From NCBI GenBank assembly GCA_946998205.1, contig CAMPYJ010000002.1:54853-118852 (forward strand): DNA of 64,000 nt, given 5' to 3'. Both the position numbers and the translations under genes were made by a program. This document shows positions 55,101 to 63,645 of the stretch, in pieces. The notes under the pieces were generated by a model. It was not told the origin of the DNA. It saw nothing but the letters and a program-made list of their open reading frames with translations, and did not search any database. The stretch is from an uncultured Prevotella sp. (GTDB taxonomy: Bacteria > Bacteroidota > Bacteroidia > Bacteroidales > Bacteroidaceae). The number at the start of each line of letters is the position of its first letter. The first letter of the stretch is position 1.

Positions 55101-55271
55101 CCGGGAAACATGCTGCGGCGTTATGTTCCTTTCATTCATTTCGCATCCTTGGGAGTGCAGGGCAGCAACCTGTACACATGGACATCGTACAGCGAGTCCG
55201 ACCCGGAAAGCGGAAAACTCTCGGGAACCCTACAGCCTGTCTTTACCTTCTGTCTCAACTTAACGTTTTAA
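52143..55271 (+). CDS. SusC/RagA-family TonB-linked outer-membrane protein
   Basis: A 1042-residue TonB-dependent barrel. A long basic N-terminus precedes the hydrophobic segment and cleavage site around LSALAPTAASAQ. Then come a CarboxypepD-reg-like domain (VFGYVTNAQNEPLIGVTVRVDG), a TonB-box-like IGEVVIRA, a plug with GLMVANTGELGKAPEIRIRG and LYVLDGQIIS, and the barrel ending FTFCLNLTF. It forms the import pore with the following SusD-like lipoprotein. Gene order with chelatase, M16 protease and ChaN suggests a tetrapyrrole- or peptide-bound ligand rather than a glycan; that is inference. Confidence 0.93.
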   Translation: MMMKEIWSACARLTIRRLRHVIQQHRHGRRVALFMLAGMLSALAPTAASAQESKVFGYVTNAQNEPLIGVTVRVDGTKHATVTDADGRYRLSIPKRAGISLEFTYVGYATQHVKCKQNARLDVKMKENVNHIGEVVIRAKSNINAIDLRAKSGVVANVDMQQLKDKPMIDMGLALQGMVPGLMVANTGELGKAPEIRIRGNSSFRKGNTANEPLYVLDGQIISAETFYNLPPQDIAGIKVLKNAAACALYGIKAANGVLEITSQRGYSGKPTISYSTNIGVTGRGKRGVALMRTDEKLRFEHLLENPAAPGYRYSEDYFNKYESGNPDKARLIAEGKVLLDKLSKVDTDWFDELIKTNVYQRHTLSLKGGNDITTYYISANYALQGGRMEGNDKRRYSLHLSLDQRIGSIGYLMLGVNGGYAKTNTPTGTSFDPTSLVYNLNPYETKKGKLYSYPNQTFKDLLHQYKQDDTEKDAGATANFTLTPLDGLTLAYITGIDLSFSTNHRFVPASSYSEQKSGFPEMRLGVYSRSKNATVNFSSNFRATYSKSLAETHDLTLSANMDYYFYDYDAVGITGYGVGNIDAPSAINHSLHGMRQPEVRNPRDRNAQLGIGLVAGYSYKDIYDLYATYKADASSILPADKRWSVAWATGIGWTPSRYEWLKDNKILTSLNLKASYGVTSNLNGVSVSQTTGTFMFDNSGYDEVRMLDLVMLYNKELRPERNTSTDFGMSFELWKRFTIDVNWYNRRTDQALLDVPIASSSGYTMMKRNVGVLDNTGCEVSMNMRLLDHFDYRLSLSASLSYNRNKVIDLYDGDRLYMSEDDILPAYEVGKSYDMLYGLHSLGINPLTGYPVFLTPDGKEKQAKEKLYKRDFMALGHLTPPYNGALNISAQYKSLDFDISFYYTIGGVRQFDYQYVRNRDNSNKNAIAGLVKKMWFKKGDENMIYNTPFYSDVIAQDNIALYANSRTIGKSDMLKLSMISLRYHLPGNMLRRYVPFIHFASLGVQGSNLYTWTSYSESDPESGKLSGTLQPVFTFCLNLTF

Positions 55272-55275
55272 GACT

Positions 55276-56694
55276 ATGAAAAAGTTATTGTTTTCACAAT
55301 CACACAGGTTGCTGCCGCTTATATTTTGGACATTCACCCTGCAATCGTGCTCGCTCGACATCCCGCCGATGGACATGTTCTCAGACCCAGACGCCATCAC
55401 AGACATACCCAACGCCCGGTCGTTTCTGGCTTCCGCTTACCGCGCGTATCCTAACGATGAGTTGGAATTCTCCCTGCTTGGCAATGATTTCTGCCCCACT
55501 TCTCTGTCAGTATTGAACATCGGTCTCCTCAATCTCTATGGATGGAGGCCCAAGGAAATAAAGCAGCTGGCATCACAAGAGTGGCTGTCCTACTACTATG
55601 TCATCGCTCAATGCGACGCTTTGGAAGAACGTTTGCCCGGAGTGGTGACAGAAAAACCCGCGGAAAAAGACGAACTGCGGAGCATAAGGATACAGTCAAA
55701 GGTGTTGGAGGCTCTGTGCTACATGCAGCTTCTCAAGATATTCGCACCCACATGTGACGCGCGTTCCGATAAGCTGGGGGTGGTGATAAAAACACGGTTG
55801 GGCGTGGAAAACCATCAGCGGTCAACCGTTTCCGACTGCGTGAAACATATAGAGGGACTGCTACAGGAAGCACTTTCCACAAATTATAAAACCAAAAGCA
55901 AGGCTTGGCTGTCACAAACCGCCGCAACATACTTGTTGGCCGACCTGGAACTATACAGCGGACAATATGACAAGGCGGCCCGCCACGCACAGCAGATACT
56001 CAACTCCATGCCCACAACCTCCGAGCAATATGAGCAGGATTACGCTGCCTTGTGGACGGAAGTGCAATGCCCCGACCGCATCTTCGCACTGCAAGTGGAT
56101 GTTCCTTTATACGACAAAATAGAATACGGGCCCAAGGATGGCGATTTCTTCGCACTGAATCCCGCCTTTTATTTCAGCACCACCGACCGGCGCTATGCGT
56201 ATGCCGCATACCCATTCAAGGTCAAGAGCGACTCTTTACAGTTGCTGGGTAAATACAACAAGGTGATGAAGGAGAAGAAAATCGCACCTTATCTGAATGT
56301 TTTCAGACGCGCCGGAGCATTGTACATCGCTGCCGAATCGTATGCCAGGACAGGAAACGAAGATAAAGCCCGCCAGCTTGTAAATGGTTATAGGGCGCAG
56401 ACAGGCAACGAACCATTGAGCGACGACGTCAAGGGCGATGCGCTGTTGGACAGCATCCTGACAGACAAATACAAGGAATTCACGGGAGAGGGAACCAACT
56501 TCTTCGACCTAAAACGCACTCGCCGAAGACCTCTTCCACGGCTCAGCGCCAGAAAAGGAGTAACAATCCGCATCGCAAAAAACGATTACCGCTGGACATT
56601 CCCCGTCCCTAAATCAGAATACAGGTTTAACGGAAAGGCTCAACAAAACACCGGTTGGTATATGATAAGAGAGGAAGATAATTCATCTAATTAA
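55276..56694 (+). CDS. SusD/RagB-family lipoprotein
   Basis: A 472-residue surface lipoprotein that acts as lid and ligand-binding partner of the SusC-like pore. The lipobox is TLQSC (Cys about residue 26). The N-terminal SusD-like segment follows, with the FLASAYRAYPNDE helix, TPR-like helices in the middle, and a RagB/SusD C-terminal part where EFTGEGTNFFDLKRTRR and PVPKSEYRFN are diagnostic. Starts 4 bases after susC. No glycan enzyme is encoded nearby, unlike a polysaccharide utilisation locus. Confidence 0.92.
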   Translation: MKKLLFSQSHRLLPLIFWTFTLQSCSLDIPPMDMFSDPDAITDIPNARSFLASAYRAYPNDELEFSLLGNDFCPTSLSVLNIGLLNLYGWRPKEIKQLASQEWLSYYYVIAQCDALEERLPGVVTEKPAEKDELRSIRIQSKVLEALCYMQLLKIFAPTCDARSDKLGVVIKTRLGVENHQRSTVSDCVKHIEGLLQEALSTNYKTKSKAWLSQTAATYLLADLELYSGQYDKAARHAQQILNSMPTTSEQYEQDYAALWTEVQCPDRIFALQVDVPLYDKIEYGPKDGDFFALNPAFYFSTTDRRYAYAAYPFKVKSDSLQLLGKYNKVMKEKKIAPYLNVFRRAGALYIAAESYARTGNEDKARQLVNGYRAQTGNEPLSDDVKGDALLDSILTDKYKEFTGEGTNFFDLKRTRRRPLPRLSARKGVTIRIAKNDYRWTFPVPKSEYRFNGKAQQNTGWYMIREEDNSSN

Positions 56695-56711
56695 TACAGG
56701 AGAAAATAAAT

Positions 56712-57929
56712 ATGAAGAATTTTAAGTTTTTATGCGTCGCAATGTTGACGCTGTTGCTCGCATCTGCCTGCAACGAGAAAGAAGAGGAGCAAATGACCAA
56801 CCAGCTCAGTCTCAGCATTGAGGGACAGTCCGAGATGGCAGAAAACGACAAAGAAGTGATCAACGTCAAGGCTGCGCTGTCCTTCACACCCAAAAAAGAT
56901 GTCACGGTTGAGCTGAACCTGACCGGAAACGACGGCGACGTGGTGAAGCTTTCTGAGAGCAAACTCGTGTTCAAGGCCGGCGAGAAGGTCAAGAATATAA
57001 CGGTGACATCCAACGACAAGCACTTGGTAAAGGGACAACGCGCCATGACGTTGAGCGTTCTCAGCACATCCGACGCCAACGTGAAAGCCTTGGAACCCGT
57101 ATCGTTCGTAATCAAACAAGACAGCGACATTCCACAACTCACGGCGAAACAGCAGCAGCTCATCAAAGGATACAAGGATAAATTCGGCATCGACTTGATG
57201 CGGTTCATCGGCAAATTAAAAGTGAGAGCGGAAGTGGTGTATTGCAATGACGACAAGGCTGAATGGTTTGGAGGAAAGGACAAAGACGTGTTCGAGGGCT
57301 ATACCATCATCACGCTGAGTGACAAGGCCACAGCCAACAAGCCCATTTTGAAGATGACAGAGAACGCGATGGGGCTCAATTCGTTCTTTTACAATCTGCT
57401 GCTGCGCAAGACTCTTGAGGACAAAGTCTATTTCTGCGACCAGCCATACGGCCAGGCGGTATCAAAAGTGCTCAAATTCGATCGCAAAAAAGAATACTTC
57501 AAAACCGCGCTCGACGACATCGTGCTGAAACCAACCAAAGGTACTATCAACTATCTGGCAATGGCAAAAGACTTGTATGACACGCCGATAAAGACCGTAC
57601 CTTTCATCTTCGAGTTCTCCGCATGGAACAAATTGCAAGAAATAGCCAAGAAAGGAAACGTTACGGTTGAGGTGAAAACAACAGCCGACGAAAAGCCTTT
57701 CAATGTCACCATCACGGATGACGTCTTAATTGCAGGCGGCTCCATCGATCCGTACCGTTGGTTCTGCAGGAGTACGCTGATAAAAGACGATTACGGAAAA
57801 GATCCTTCAAACTGGTTCATGCCCACCGCTAAATTTGACTTGAAGAAAGGAACCATGAGCTTTGACTTCCCTTATGATTTTGATGAAGCCAGTGACTACA
57901 TGCAATTTCACGTGACATACTTCTTATAA
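56712..57929 (+). CDS. Operon-specific lipoprotein, unknown function
   Basis: A 405-residue lipoprotein (lipobox LLASAC, Cys20). The first 130 residues after the Cys look like an immunoglobulin or Calx-beta-like strand domain (VTVELNLTGNDGDVVKLSES). The remainder is an unrecognised mixed alpha/beta domain with VYCNDDKAEWFGGKDKDVFEGYTIITLSD and a closing DFDEASDYMQFHVTYFL. It may belong to the Bacteroides DUF4929 group, from memory and unverified. Position directly after SusD suggests a surface-exposed accessory ligand-binding protein. Confidence 0.8.
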   Translation: MKNFKFLCVAMLTLLLASACNEKEEEQMTNQLSLSIEGQSEMAENDKEVINVKAALSFTPKKDVTVELNLTGNDGDVVKLSESKLVFKAGEKVKNITVTSNDKHLVKGQRAMTLSVLSTSDANVKALEPVSFVIKQDSDIPQLTAKQQQLIKGYKDKFGIDLMRFIGKLKVRAEVVYCNDDKAEWFGGKDKDVFEGYTIITLSDKATANKPILKMTENAMGLNSFFYNLLLRKTLEDKVYFCDQPYGQAVSKVLKFDRKKEYFKTALDDIVLKPTKGTINYLAMAKDLYDTPIKTVPFIFEFSAWNKLQEIAKKGNVTVEVKTTADEKPFNVTITDDVLIAGGSIDPYRWFCRSTLIKDDYGKDPSNWFMPTAKFDLKKGTMSFDFPYDFDEASDYMQFHVTYFL

Positions 57930-57948
57930 TATCAAGCAGTTAAGGCCA

Positions 57949-60795
57949 ATGCGCATGCTGAACAGCCACGTCACCGTTCACCGATGGATTTGCCTGTTGG
58001 TAATGGTTTTATCATTCGTGCAACCCGCTGAGGTTAAGAGCAAAACGCTCTTAACCTTACCTGCACGAATGATGGAGGGCGTTTTGGATAACGGCATGCG
58101 ATACATCCTCATGCCTGGCGAAACCTCTTCGCACAACTTGGAGATGCGACTCGTCATGCACGTTGGTTCCCTGCAAGAGACTCGGCACCAAAGAGGATGT
58201 GCGCATTATTTGGAGCACCTGGCCTTTGAAGGCACAAAGGCTTTTCCCGGACGGTCGCTGGTTCACGCGTTTGAACGGCAAGGGATGAAATACGGTCGCG
58301 ACATCAACGCGTTCACGACTTTCGACCGCACGGTGTATCGCCTGTCATTGCCCGTCACAGACAGCCGGCAGCAACATGAAATCATGCGGCAAGCCATACT
58401 GGCGGCGGCGGAATGGCTGAACAACATCACCATCAACGAGCTGCAAGTAGAAAAAGAACGGGGGGTCATATTGGAAGAGTTGCGCAGTTATCAATTACCA
58501 GACGCATTTTACCCACTGAAGATAGGCAATGGCTTACATGCCAAGCGCATGCCACTGGGCAGTGCGAAAGACATTTCATCAGTGTCAGCCAAGGCCGTAC
58601 AGCAGTTTTATCATCAATGGTATGCGCCATGCAGGGCAACGCTCATCCTGGCAGGCGACATGGATGTGTTGCAGACGAAACAGCTCATCGAGAAGGCTTT
58701 GGGCAGTCATTCTTCCGGCAAGCCCCGTATCAAACCTCGCATAGAGCCGCTGCACTATCCGCGAGGAGCTTCGTGGATGCAGCTGGTCGACACGTTGCAA
58801 AAGGGTCAGAAGATAGAGCTTATCGTTCCACATGCCGTGCAACCCACGCGCTGCGTGAATGACGTGGTGGAGAGAGAGCACACCCAACTGCTGCTCGAAC
58901 TGCTCGAACAGCGTTTCCGCAGCGAGGGACTGGCATGCTCGGCATACGACAATTGGTATTTAGGTGACAAGAATCACTTTGTTCTCTCGTTTTCCTCAAC
59001 CGACAAACAACAGCTCATGCGTGCGGTTACTGCTGCCGCGGCCGAGTGTAAGCGCGTGGTGAAAGACGGATTTTGTTCAGCCGAACTGAAGCACGCCATC
59101 GCTCATCGCTTGGACAAGATAGTGACAGAAGACCCGCAAAAGTCGGCCACCGCTCTTTGCGATGACTTCATCGACTATGCCGTCCTGGGCGACATGCGCC
59201 TGTATGCTCAACGCGACGCGGAGGTTGTCAAGCGGCTGTTGAGCCAGACAACCGGTGCGGAGGAAAGCAAACGCATGGCAGACCTCTTGGCCGCCATGCG
59301 AAAGAACGTCATGATGGCGGTCACCACGAACGGGCAATGCGACATCACTAAAACCGACGTCACCAACGCCTGGCGTATGGGAATGCGCCAACGCACAGCC
59401 ACATACCGTTATCAAGGGCATGAGAGCGCAACCCCGTCATGCCCCACGCCGCTGCCTCTGGCCCTTCGGGCTACACGAAAGGCAGCCAAGGGGACAATCG
59501 TCTCGAGCACCCGCTACCCCAACACAAACATTCAAGACGTGAGACTCGCCAATGGTGTCCGGCTGATCTTGAAGCCTACTCCCGAAGCCGACGACCAGCT
59601 CTACATGGCGGTTATCGGCAGGGGTGGCACGGCTGACTTGTCCCAACGTGAGCAAAGAACTTATCACGACGCCGCGGGATTTGTTGACATGGGTGGACTG
59701 TCACACCTGTCTGCCGATTCTGTGGCTGACATCATGATACAAGACAGCTTGTCCATGGCCGTGGGCATGGGACGGTATTGGCATCAGATATTGGCCTCCG
59801 GCCCTGTCCATCGCAGCCAAACCTTGTTCAATTTAGTGTACGAGAAGATTCGTTATCCCGGCAAAGACACCGCCTCTTTTGAAGACATGAGGCGGTCGGA
59901 GATGAAAAACATGGGACGCGAGACGGTGCTTCAGCGCATGATGAGACGCGACGTCGACCGCGCCATGGATGCGCTCACCGACTCCTTGGTGAGCAATGTG
60001 AGACGCACAGACGAAGAGATGTCGTTGAAAGACTGGCAAAACCTGAACCTCGACACCCTCACGGCATACTACAAACAAACCTACGGGCGCGCTGATGGGA
60101 TGACGGTCATTGCCACCGGCAGGTTCAACGTCGGGCAGACAGCCAGCCAACTGGCAGGCGTTTTCGGCTCGCTCCCGCCATCTGGCAAGACAGTAGCCCG
60201 CGAACAGCCCATAAAACTGCCCGCCACTGCCGTCAGAGCGCATTTCACGGATACAGACATGGGCAACAACGTGGTTTTTCAACAGGTGCTGCCTTTCGCA
60301 TATACCACGTCGCTCACCCACTCGCTTCAGCTCAAACTCATGCGCGACATATTACAAGATGAGCTGATTACCGTGTTGAGAGAAAGCCTGCATCTGGTTT
60401 ATTCACCTTACGTCGATTTGTATTATGACGGATGTCCGCAACAACGCGCATACTTCAGGCTGACTATTGAGACGGACAAGAACAACCTGAAAGTCATAGA
60501 AAACCAAGTGCGGTCCATTTTGTCACGGCTTACCAAGCGCGCCATAACCAGCGACCGCCTTGACAAGCTCAAACGCTCATTCATCGTCACCAAACAGCAA
60601 TCGCTTTCCGACCGTACGCCCGTTGAGTGGAAAAACGTACTGATCACACTGGTGAAGAATCAAGAGTCGGTGGGCGATTTCGACCAATACGAGCAATGCT
60701 TGCAGCGCATCACCCCCGAAGACATACGCAAGAGATTTGCCGAGAGCATTGATTTCAACAAAACAATCAAACTGATAAAGTCCAATGAAAACTAA
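57949..60795 (+). CDS. Exported M16-family zinc metallopeptidase
   Basis: A 948-residue double-domain M16 protease (pitrilysin/PqqL-like layout). The signal segment is ICLLVMVLSFVQPAEVKS. The inverted zinc motif HYLEH is at residues 86-90, and the third-ligand region VEKERGVILEELRSY follows about 75 residues later, so the first domain is catalytic. A second, probably inactive M16 domain begins near residue 520. M16 enzymes degrade peptides in a chamber; E. coli PqqL assists iron scavenging by cleaving an imported iron protein, and a similar use is plausible here. Overlaps chaN by 11 bases. Confidence 0.92.
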   Translation: MRMLNSHVTVHRWICLLVMVLSFVQPAEVKSKTLLTLPARMMEGVLDNGMRYILMPGETSSHNLEMRLVMHVGSLQETRHQRGCAHYLEHLAFEGTKAFPGRSLVHAFERQGMKYGRDINAFTTFDRTVYRLSLPVTDSRQQHEIMRQAILAAAEWLNNITINELQVEKERGVILEELRSYQLPDAFYPLKIGNGLHAKRMPLGSAKDISSVSAKAVQQFYHQWYAPCRATLILAGDMDVLQTKQLIEKALGSHSSGKPRIKPRIEPLHYPRGASWMQLVDTLQKGQKIELIVPHAVQPTRCVNDVVEREHTQLLLELLEQRFRSEGLACSAYDNWYLGDKNHFVLSFSSTDKQQLMRAVTAAAAECKRVVKDGFCSAELKHAIAHRLDKIVTEDPQKSATALCDDFIDYAVLGDMRLYAQRDAEVVKRLLSQTTGAEESKRMADLLAAMRKNVMMAVTTNGQCDITKTDVTNAWRMGMRQRTATYRYQGHESATPSCPTPLPLALRATRKAAKGTIVSSTRYPNTNIQDVRLANGVRLILKPTPEADDQLYMAVIGRGGTADLSQREQRTYHDAAGFVDMGGLSHLSADSVADIMIQDSLSMAVGMGRYWHQILASGPVHRSQTLFNLVYEKIRYPGKDTASFEDMRRSEMKNMGRETVLQRMMRRDVDRAMDALTDSLVSNVRRTDEEMSLKDWQNLNLDTLTAYYKQTYGRADGMTVIATGRFNVGQTASQLAGVFGSLPPSGKTVAREQPIKLPATAVRAHFTDTDMGNNVVFQQVLPFAYTTSLTHSLQLKLMRDILQDELITVLRESLHLVYSPYVDLYYDGCPQQRAYFRLTIETDKNNLKVIENQVRSILSRLTKRAITSDRLDKLKRSFIVTKQQSLSDRTPVEWKNVLITLVKNQESVGDFDQYEQCLQRITPEDIRKRFAESIDFNKTIKLIKSNEN

Positions 60796-61723
60796 GAAAA
60801 CACTTGTGCGCTGCTTGCTTTGCACCCTGATGCTGACGGGCTGTCTGCCCGTAAAGGCTACCCGCGTCAAAGAAAAGGAGCCGCGTGCGACCGAAGCCAC
60901 ACCCATCCATGCGCCGGAAGCCTACCGGCTTTTCAACGACAAGGGGCAGCGCGTCACTTATGCCCAGTTGATTAGCGGCCTGGCCGGGGCAGACATCGTG
61001 CTGTTGGGCGAGATACACAATTGCGCCATGACGCACTGGCTGGAGTACAAAATCATGCAGGCGCTTCACCAAGTGCTCGGCTCTCGCCTGGCTTTGGGGC
61101 TTGAGATGCTCGAAGCCGACAACCAACTCATCGTGGATGAGCACCTCAAGGGACTGGTCTCCTCCGACAGATTTGAAGAAGAGGCGCGCCTTTGGCCTAA
61201 CTATTCCACCGACTACGCACCGCTGGTATACTTTGCCCGCGAGCACCATTTACCCGTGATAGCCACTGAAGTGCCGCGGAGATACGCCGCAATGGTGAAG
61301 GACAGGGGCCTTAAATGCTTAGACTCGCTGTCGGCAGAGGCCAAGACATTCCTTCCACCTCTTCCCATCCGCTATGTCGTGAACGAGCATGCGGAGCAAG
61401 GATTCGCCATGATGCGGATGATGGGACAGCACAAGACAGCGGGCGGAAACAGCCATCTGTCTGAGGCGCAGGCTCTGAAAGACGCCACCATGGCGTGGCA
61501 CATCGCCCAGCATGCGCGGAAGAAAGTGCTGCACGTCAACGGCAACATCCATTCTGACGGCCAGGCGGGCATCGTGACATATCTGCGACAGTATGCTCCC
61601 GGCAAGAAGATCGTCACCGTCAGGGCAGTGCGGCAAGAAGACGTCACGCAGTTGGACGAGACGTATCTGGGCTTGGCTGACTATTATTTGTGCATCCCCG
61701 AAGACATGTCCATGTCGTATTAG
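60785..61723 (+). CDS. ChaN-family haem-binding lipoprotein
   Basis: A 312-residue lipoprotein (lipobox LMLTGC, Cys20) of the ChaN/DUF399 family. IVLLGEIHNCAMTHWLEYKIM at residues 71-91 holds the conserved GExH. LALGLEMLEADNQLIVDEHL and the AWHIAQHARKKVLHVNGNIHSDG segment complete the fold. ChaN of Campylobacter binds two stacked haems and sits next to the ChaR receptor, so this is the strongest hint that the operon handles haem or a related tetrapyrrole. The stop codon's last base is the first base of a MITE-like element. Confidence 0.88.
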   Translation: MKTKKTLVRCLLCTLMLTGCLPVKATRVKEKEPRATEATPIHAPEAYRLFNDKGQRVTYAQLISGLAGADIVLLGEIHNCAMTHWLEYKIMQALHQVLGSRLALGLEMLEADNQLIVDEHLKGLVSSDRFEEEARLWPNYSTDYAPLVYFAREHHLPVIATEVPRRYAAMVKDRGLKCLDSLSAEAKTFLPPLPIRYVVNEHAEQGFAMMRMMGQHKTAGGNSHLSEAQALKDATMAWHIAQHARKKVLHVNGNIHSDGQAGIVTYLRQYAPGKKIVTVRAVRQEDVTQLDETYLGLADYYLCIPEDMSMSY

Positions 61724-61980
61724 GGCGGTTCTATAAATTAGCTTTGACAGATTGTGAGACTATTTTTGAGGTCAATTTGTTTGTGAGTGAAGGAGTATAG
61801 CGAGCTATACGACTGAACGAACAAGAAAATTGAACCAAAAACGGAGCAAGCCGAATACAATCAAACTTGTTTGAATTGTTGAGGCGCAGCCTGTTTTATA
61901 TAAAACGAGTCCACAAGATGACAAAACGTAAAAAGACTGACACAATAAAAACTTTACGGGGGTAATTTATAGAACCGCCC
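61723..61980. mobile_element. MITE-like element, copy R5, with nested insertion
   Basis: Full copy with inverted GGGCGGTTCTATAAATT ends, enlarged to 258 bp by a 64-bp palindromic repeat. Interior stem-loop GTATAGC-GA-GCTATAC. Abuts the chaN stop and could serve as transcript end. Confidence 0.85.
61844..61907. repeat. Small palindromic repeat inserted in R5
   Basis: Second copy of the pncB-leader repeat: GAGCAAGCCGAA, the hairpin AATCAAAC-TT-GTTTGAATT, then TTGTTGAGGCGCAGCC. Flanked by the direct repeat AAAACG (61838-61843 and 61902-61907), absent as a pair in R3, consistent with a target duplication. Confidence 0.7.
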
Positions 61981-62072
61981 ATTAGCAAGTCAAGGAAGGC
62001 ACAAACGCCTGCCCGACAGTCTTTCAGCGAGCAAGTGTCCCCGATTTTCAGATGTTGCGTTTTAGAGCAGCA

Positions 62073-62192
62073 TGGCGAGCCATGCTGCCGCGCGAACAGG
62101 CAAATCAAGCCCGGGAGAGACCGCAAGACGACAGAACGTGAACCGGCCAACAGAAAGAAACAACTTTACGGCGGTAATTCATGAAACCGCCC
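62073..62192. mobile_element. Diverged MITE-like copy R6
   Basis: G+C-richer relative of the family. The stem-loop here is GCATGGC-GA-GCCATGC (compensatory changes relative to GTATAGC-GA-GCTATAC) and the right end is TAATTCATGAAACCGCCC. Its left end is unclear; 61981-62072 has no other content. Confidence 0.65.
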
Positions 62193-62214
62193 TTTATTTA
62201 ATTTTTATACAATT

Positions 62215-62703
62215 ATGAATAAAAACAACAAATTGCGGCTCGCTTCCGCATGCCTTCTCGTCATGTCACTCACGCCTAAGCTGCACGCACAAGAGCAGCT
62301 GGTGCTTGAGATGAAAGATCACAGCAAGGCCACATTCGTCTTGGCCGACAAGCCAAAGCTGTCAATCAGTGAGGCGACACTGGTGGCCAAAGACAGTAAA
62401 AACAACACCAAGGAGATAGCGTTGTCAGACTTGGTGCGTTATTATTTTTCAACGAAGCAGACCCCTACGGGCATTCACCCCGCAACCACGGGGAAGGTAA
62501 GGCCATCGCTGGCCAACGGGCATGTTTACTATGAGGGATTGCAAGAGGCAACCCTGGTGCGCGTCATCGCACTTGGCGGACAAGAGATAGCCCGCTACAA
62601 AGTGTCGGGAGACGGACGCGCTGACATCGACCTAACGAGACTCGCCAAGGGTGTCTACCTCATTCAGGCAGGAAAAAACACCATCAAAATAAGTAATCAA
62701 TAA
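62215..62703 (+). CDS. Secreted protein with type IX-like C-terminal sorting domain
   Basis: A 162-residue exported protein of unknown function. The signal peptide (residues 1-26) ends at LHAQ. Residues 27-80 form a short domain seen before sorting signals in Prevotella proteins (LVLEMKDHSKATFVLADKPKLSISE). Residues 95-162 resemble a T9SS type A domain, with VRVIALGGQEIARYKV and GVYLIQAGKNTIKI. Little is left as a functional body. Cotranscribed with the next gene (21-base gap). Confidence 0.7.
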   Translation: MNKNNKLRLASACLLVMSLTPKLHAQEQLVLEMKDHSKATFVLADKPKLSISEATLVAKDSKNNTKEIALSDLVRYYFSTKQTPTGIHPATTGKVRPSLANGHVYYEGLQEATLVRVIALGGQEIARYKVSGDGRADIDLTRLAKGVYLIQAGKNTIKISNQ

Positions 62704-62724
62704 CAATCATTCACAACGAAAAAA

Positions 62725-63645
62725 ATGAAAAAGAGAATTTTACTATTTATCAGTATCATAGCGAGCGCGCTCACCGCACAAGCTCAAAATTACCAAATGA
62801 AAGTGGTTAAGAACGACGGAAAGGTAGAAACGTTCGCAACCAAGGACGTGAAAGAGGTGCTTTTTGAATGTGTGGAGGATGAAAAACACAAACAGAAAGA
62901 ACCGGAATTCATTGAAATCGCCGGAGCCAAATGGGCGAAAGGCAACCTGATGTACGACAATGGAACATGGAAGATAGCCGACAACCAGTGGGAATATTTT
63001 AACCAGGTGTATGGCAGACAACGCGAATCTAACAAGAAATGCGCGAAAAGCGACACGCAGATAGACCACTTCAACTTCGGCGTGTGCGGAACAAACGCGC
63101 TGACCGAGGCGGAAATCGCCGTGAAGTGTGGCGACAAGTTCGGACCCACGAGCATTTCAGGTAAGATGTTCAAGGATGCCGAATGCAAACAACCTACTGA
63201 CAACTATGAGGATGCTGCGTATGGCGACCTCGCCTTCTGGGCTACAAAGGGTATGTGGAAACTGCCGAGTAAAGCGAATTGGGCCCGCCTGAAAGATGAG
63301 GCCGACTGGCAATTGGGCTATATCACCTTAGACAATGGCAAACAAATATATGGCTGTCTCTTCACACCTGCGAAAAGTGAATTTGGAATCGGCACACAAT
63401 TTCCGCATGAGATAACCAAAGATGAGGTAGAAAAATATCTGTTCCTGCCAATGGCTGGCTACCGCAACGGTAAGGCTATTGAGAACGCAGGCTTCGGCGG
63501 CTACTACTGGGCAGACAGAAGTTTCAGCGAAGACTACAACTCTTACCTGGAGGTGTCGTTCGACTTTGACGGAATTTATTATTATGACAATGGCACAAGC
63601 GTGCTTGACAATGGCAACTGCATCCGGCCGGTGCTGGCCAAATAA
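62725..63645 (+). CDS. Secreted FISUMP-like protein
   Basis: A 306-residue exported protein. The signal peptide is MKKRILLFISIIASALTAQAQ, followed by a short domain (YQMKVVKNDGKVETFATKDVKEVLFE) like the one in the preceding gene. Then a domain resembling the Fibrobacter succinogenes major paralogous fold, with WAKGNLMYDNGTW, LPSKANWARLKDEADW, YLFLPMAGYRNG and the closing GNCIRPVLAK. Such domains have a C-type-lectin-like look and are usually on the cell surface. Ligand unknown. A MITE-like copy starts at the next base. Confidence 0.7.
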   Translation: MKKRILLFISIIASALTAQAQNYQMKVVKNDGKVETFATKDVKEVLFECVEDEKHKQKEPEFIEIAGAKWAKGNLMYDNGTWKIADNQWEYFNQVYGRQRESNKKCAKSDTQIDHFNFGVCGTNALTEAEIAVKCGDKFGPTSISGKMFKDAECKQPTDNYEDAAYGDLAFWATKGMWKLPSKANWARLKDEADWQLGYITLDNGKQIYGCLFTPAKSEFGIGTQFPHEITKDEVEKYLFLPMAGYRNGKAIENAGFGGYYWADRSFSEDYNSYLEVSFDFDGIYYYDNGTSVLDNGNCIRPVLAK

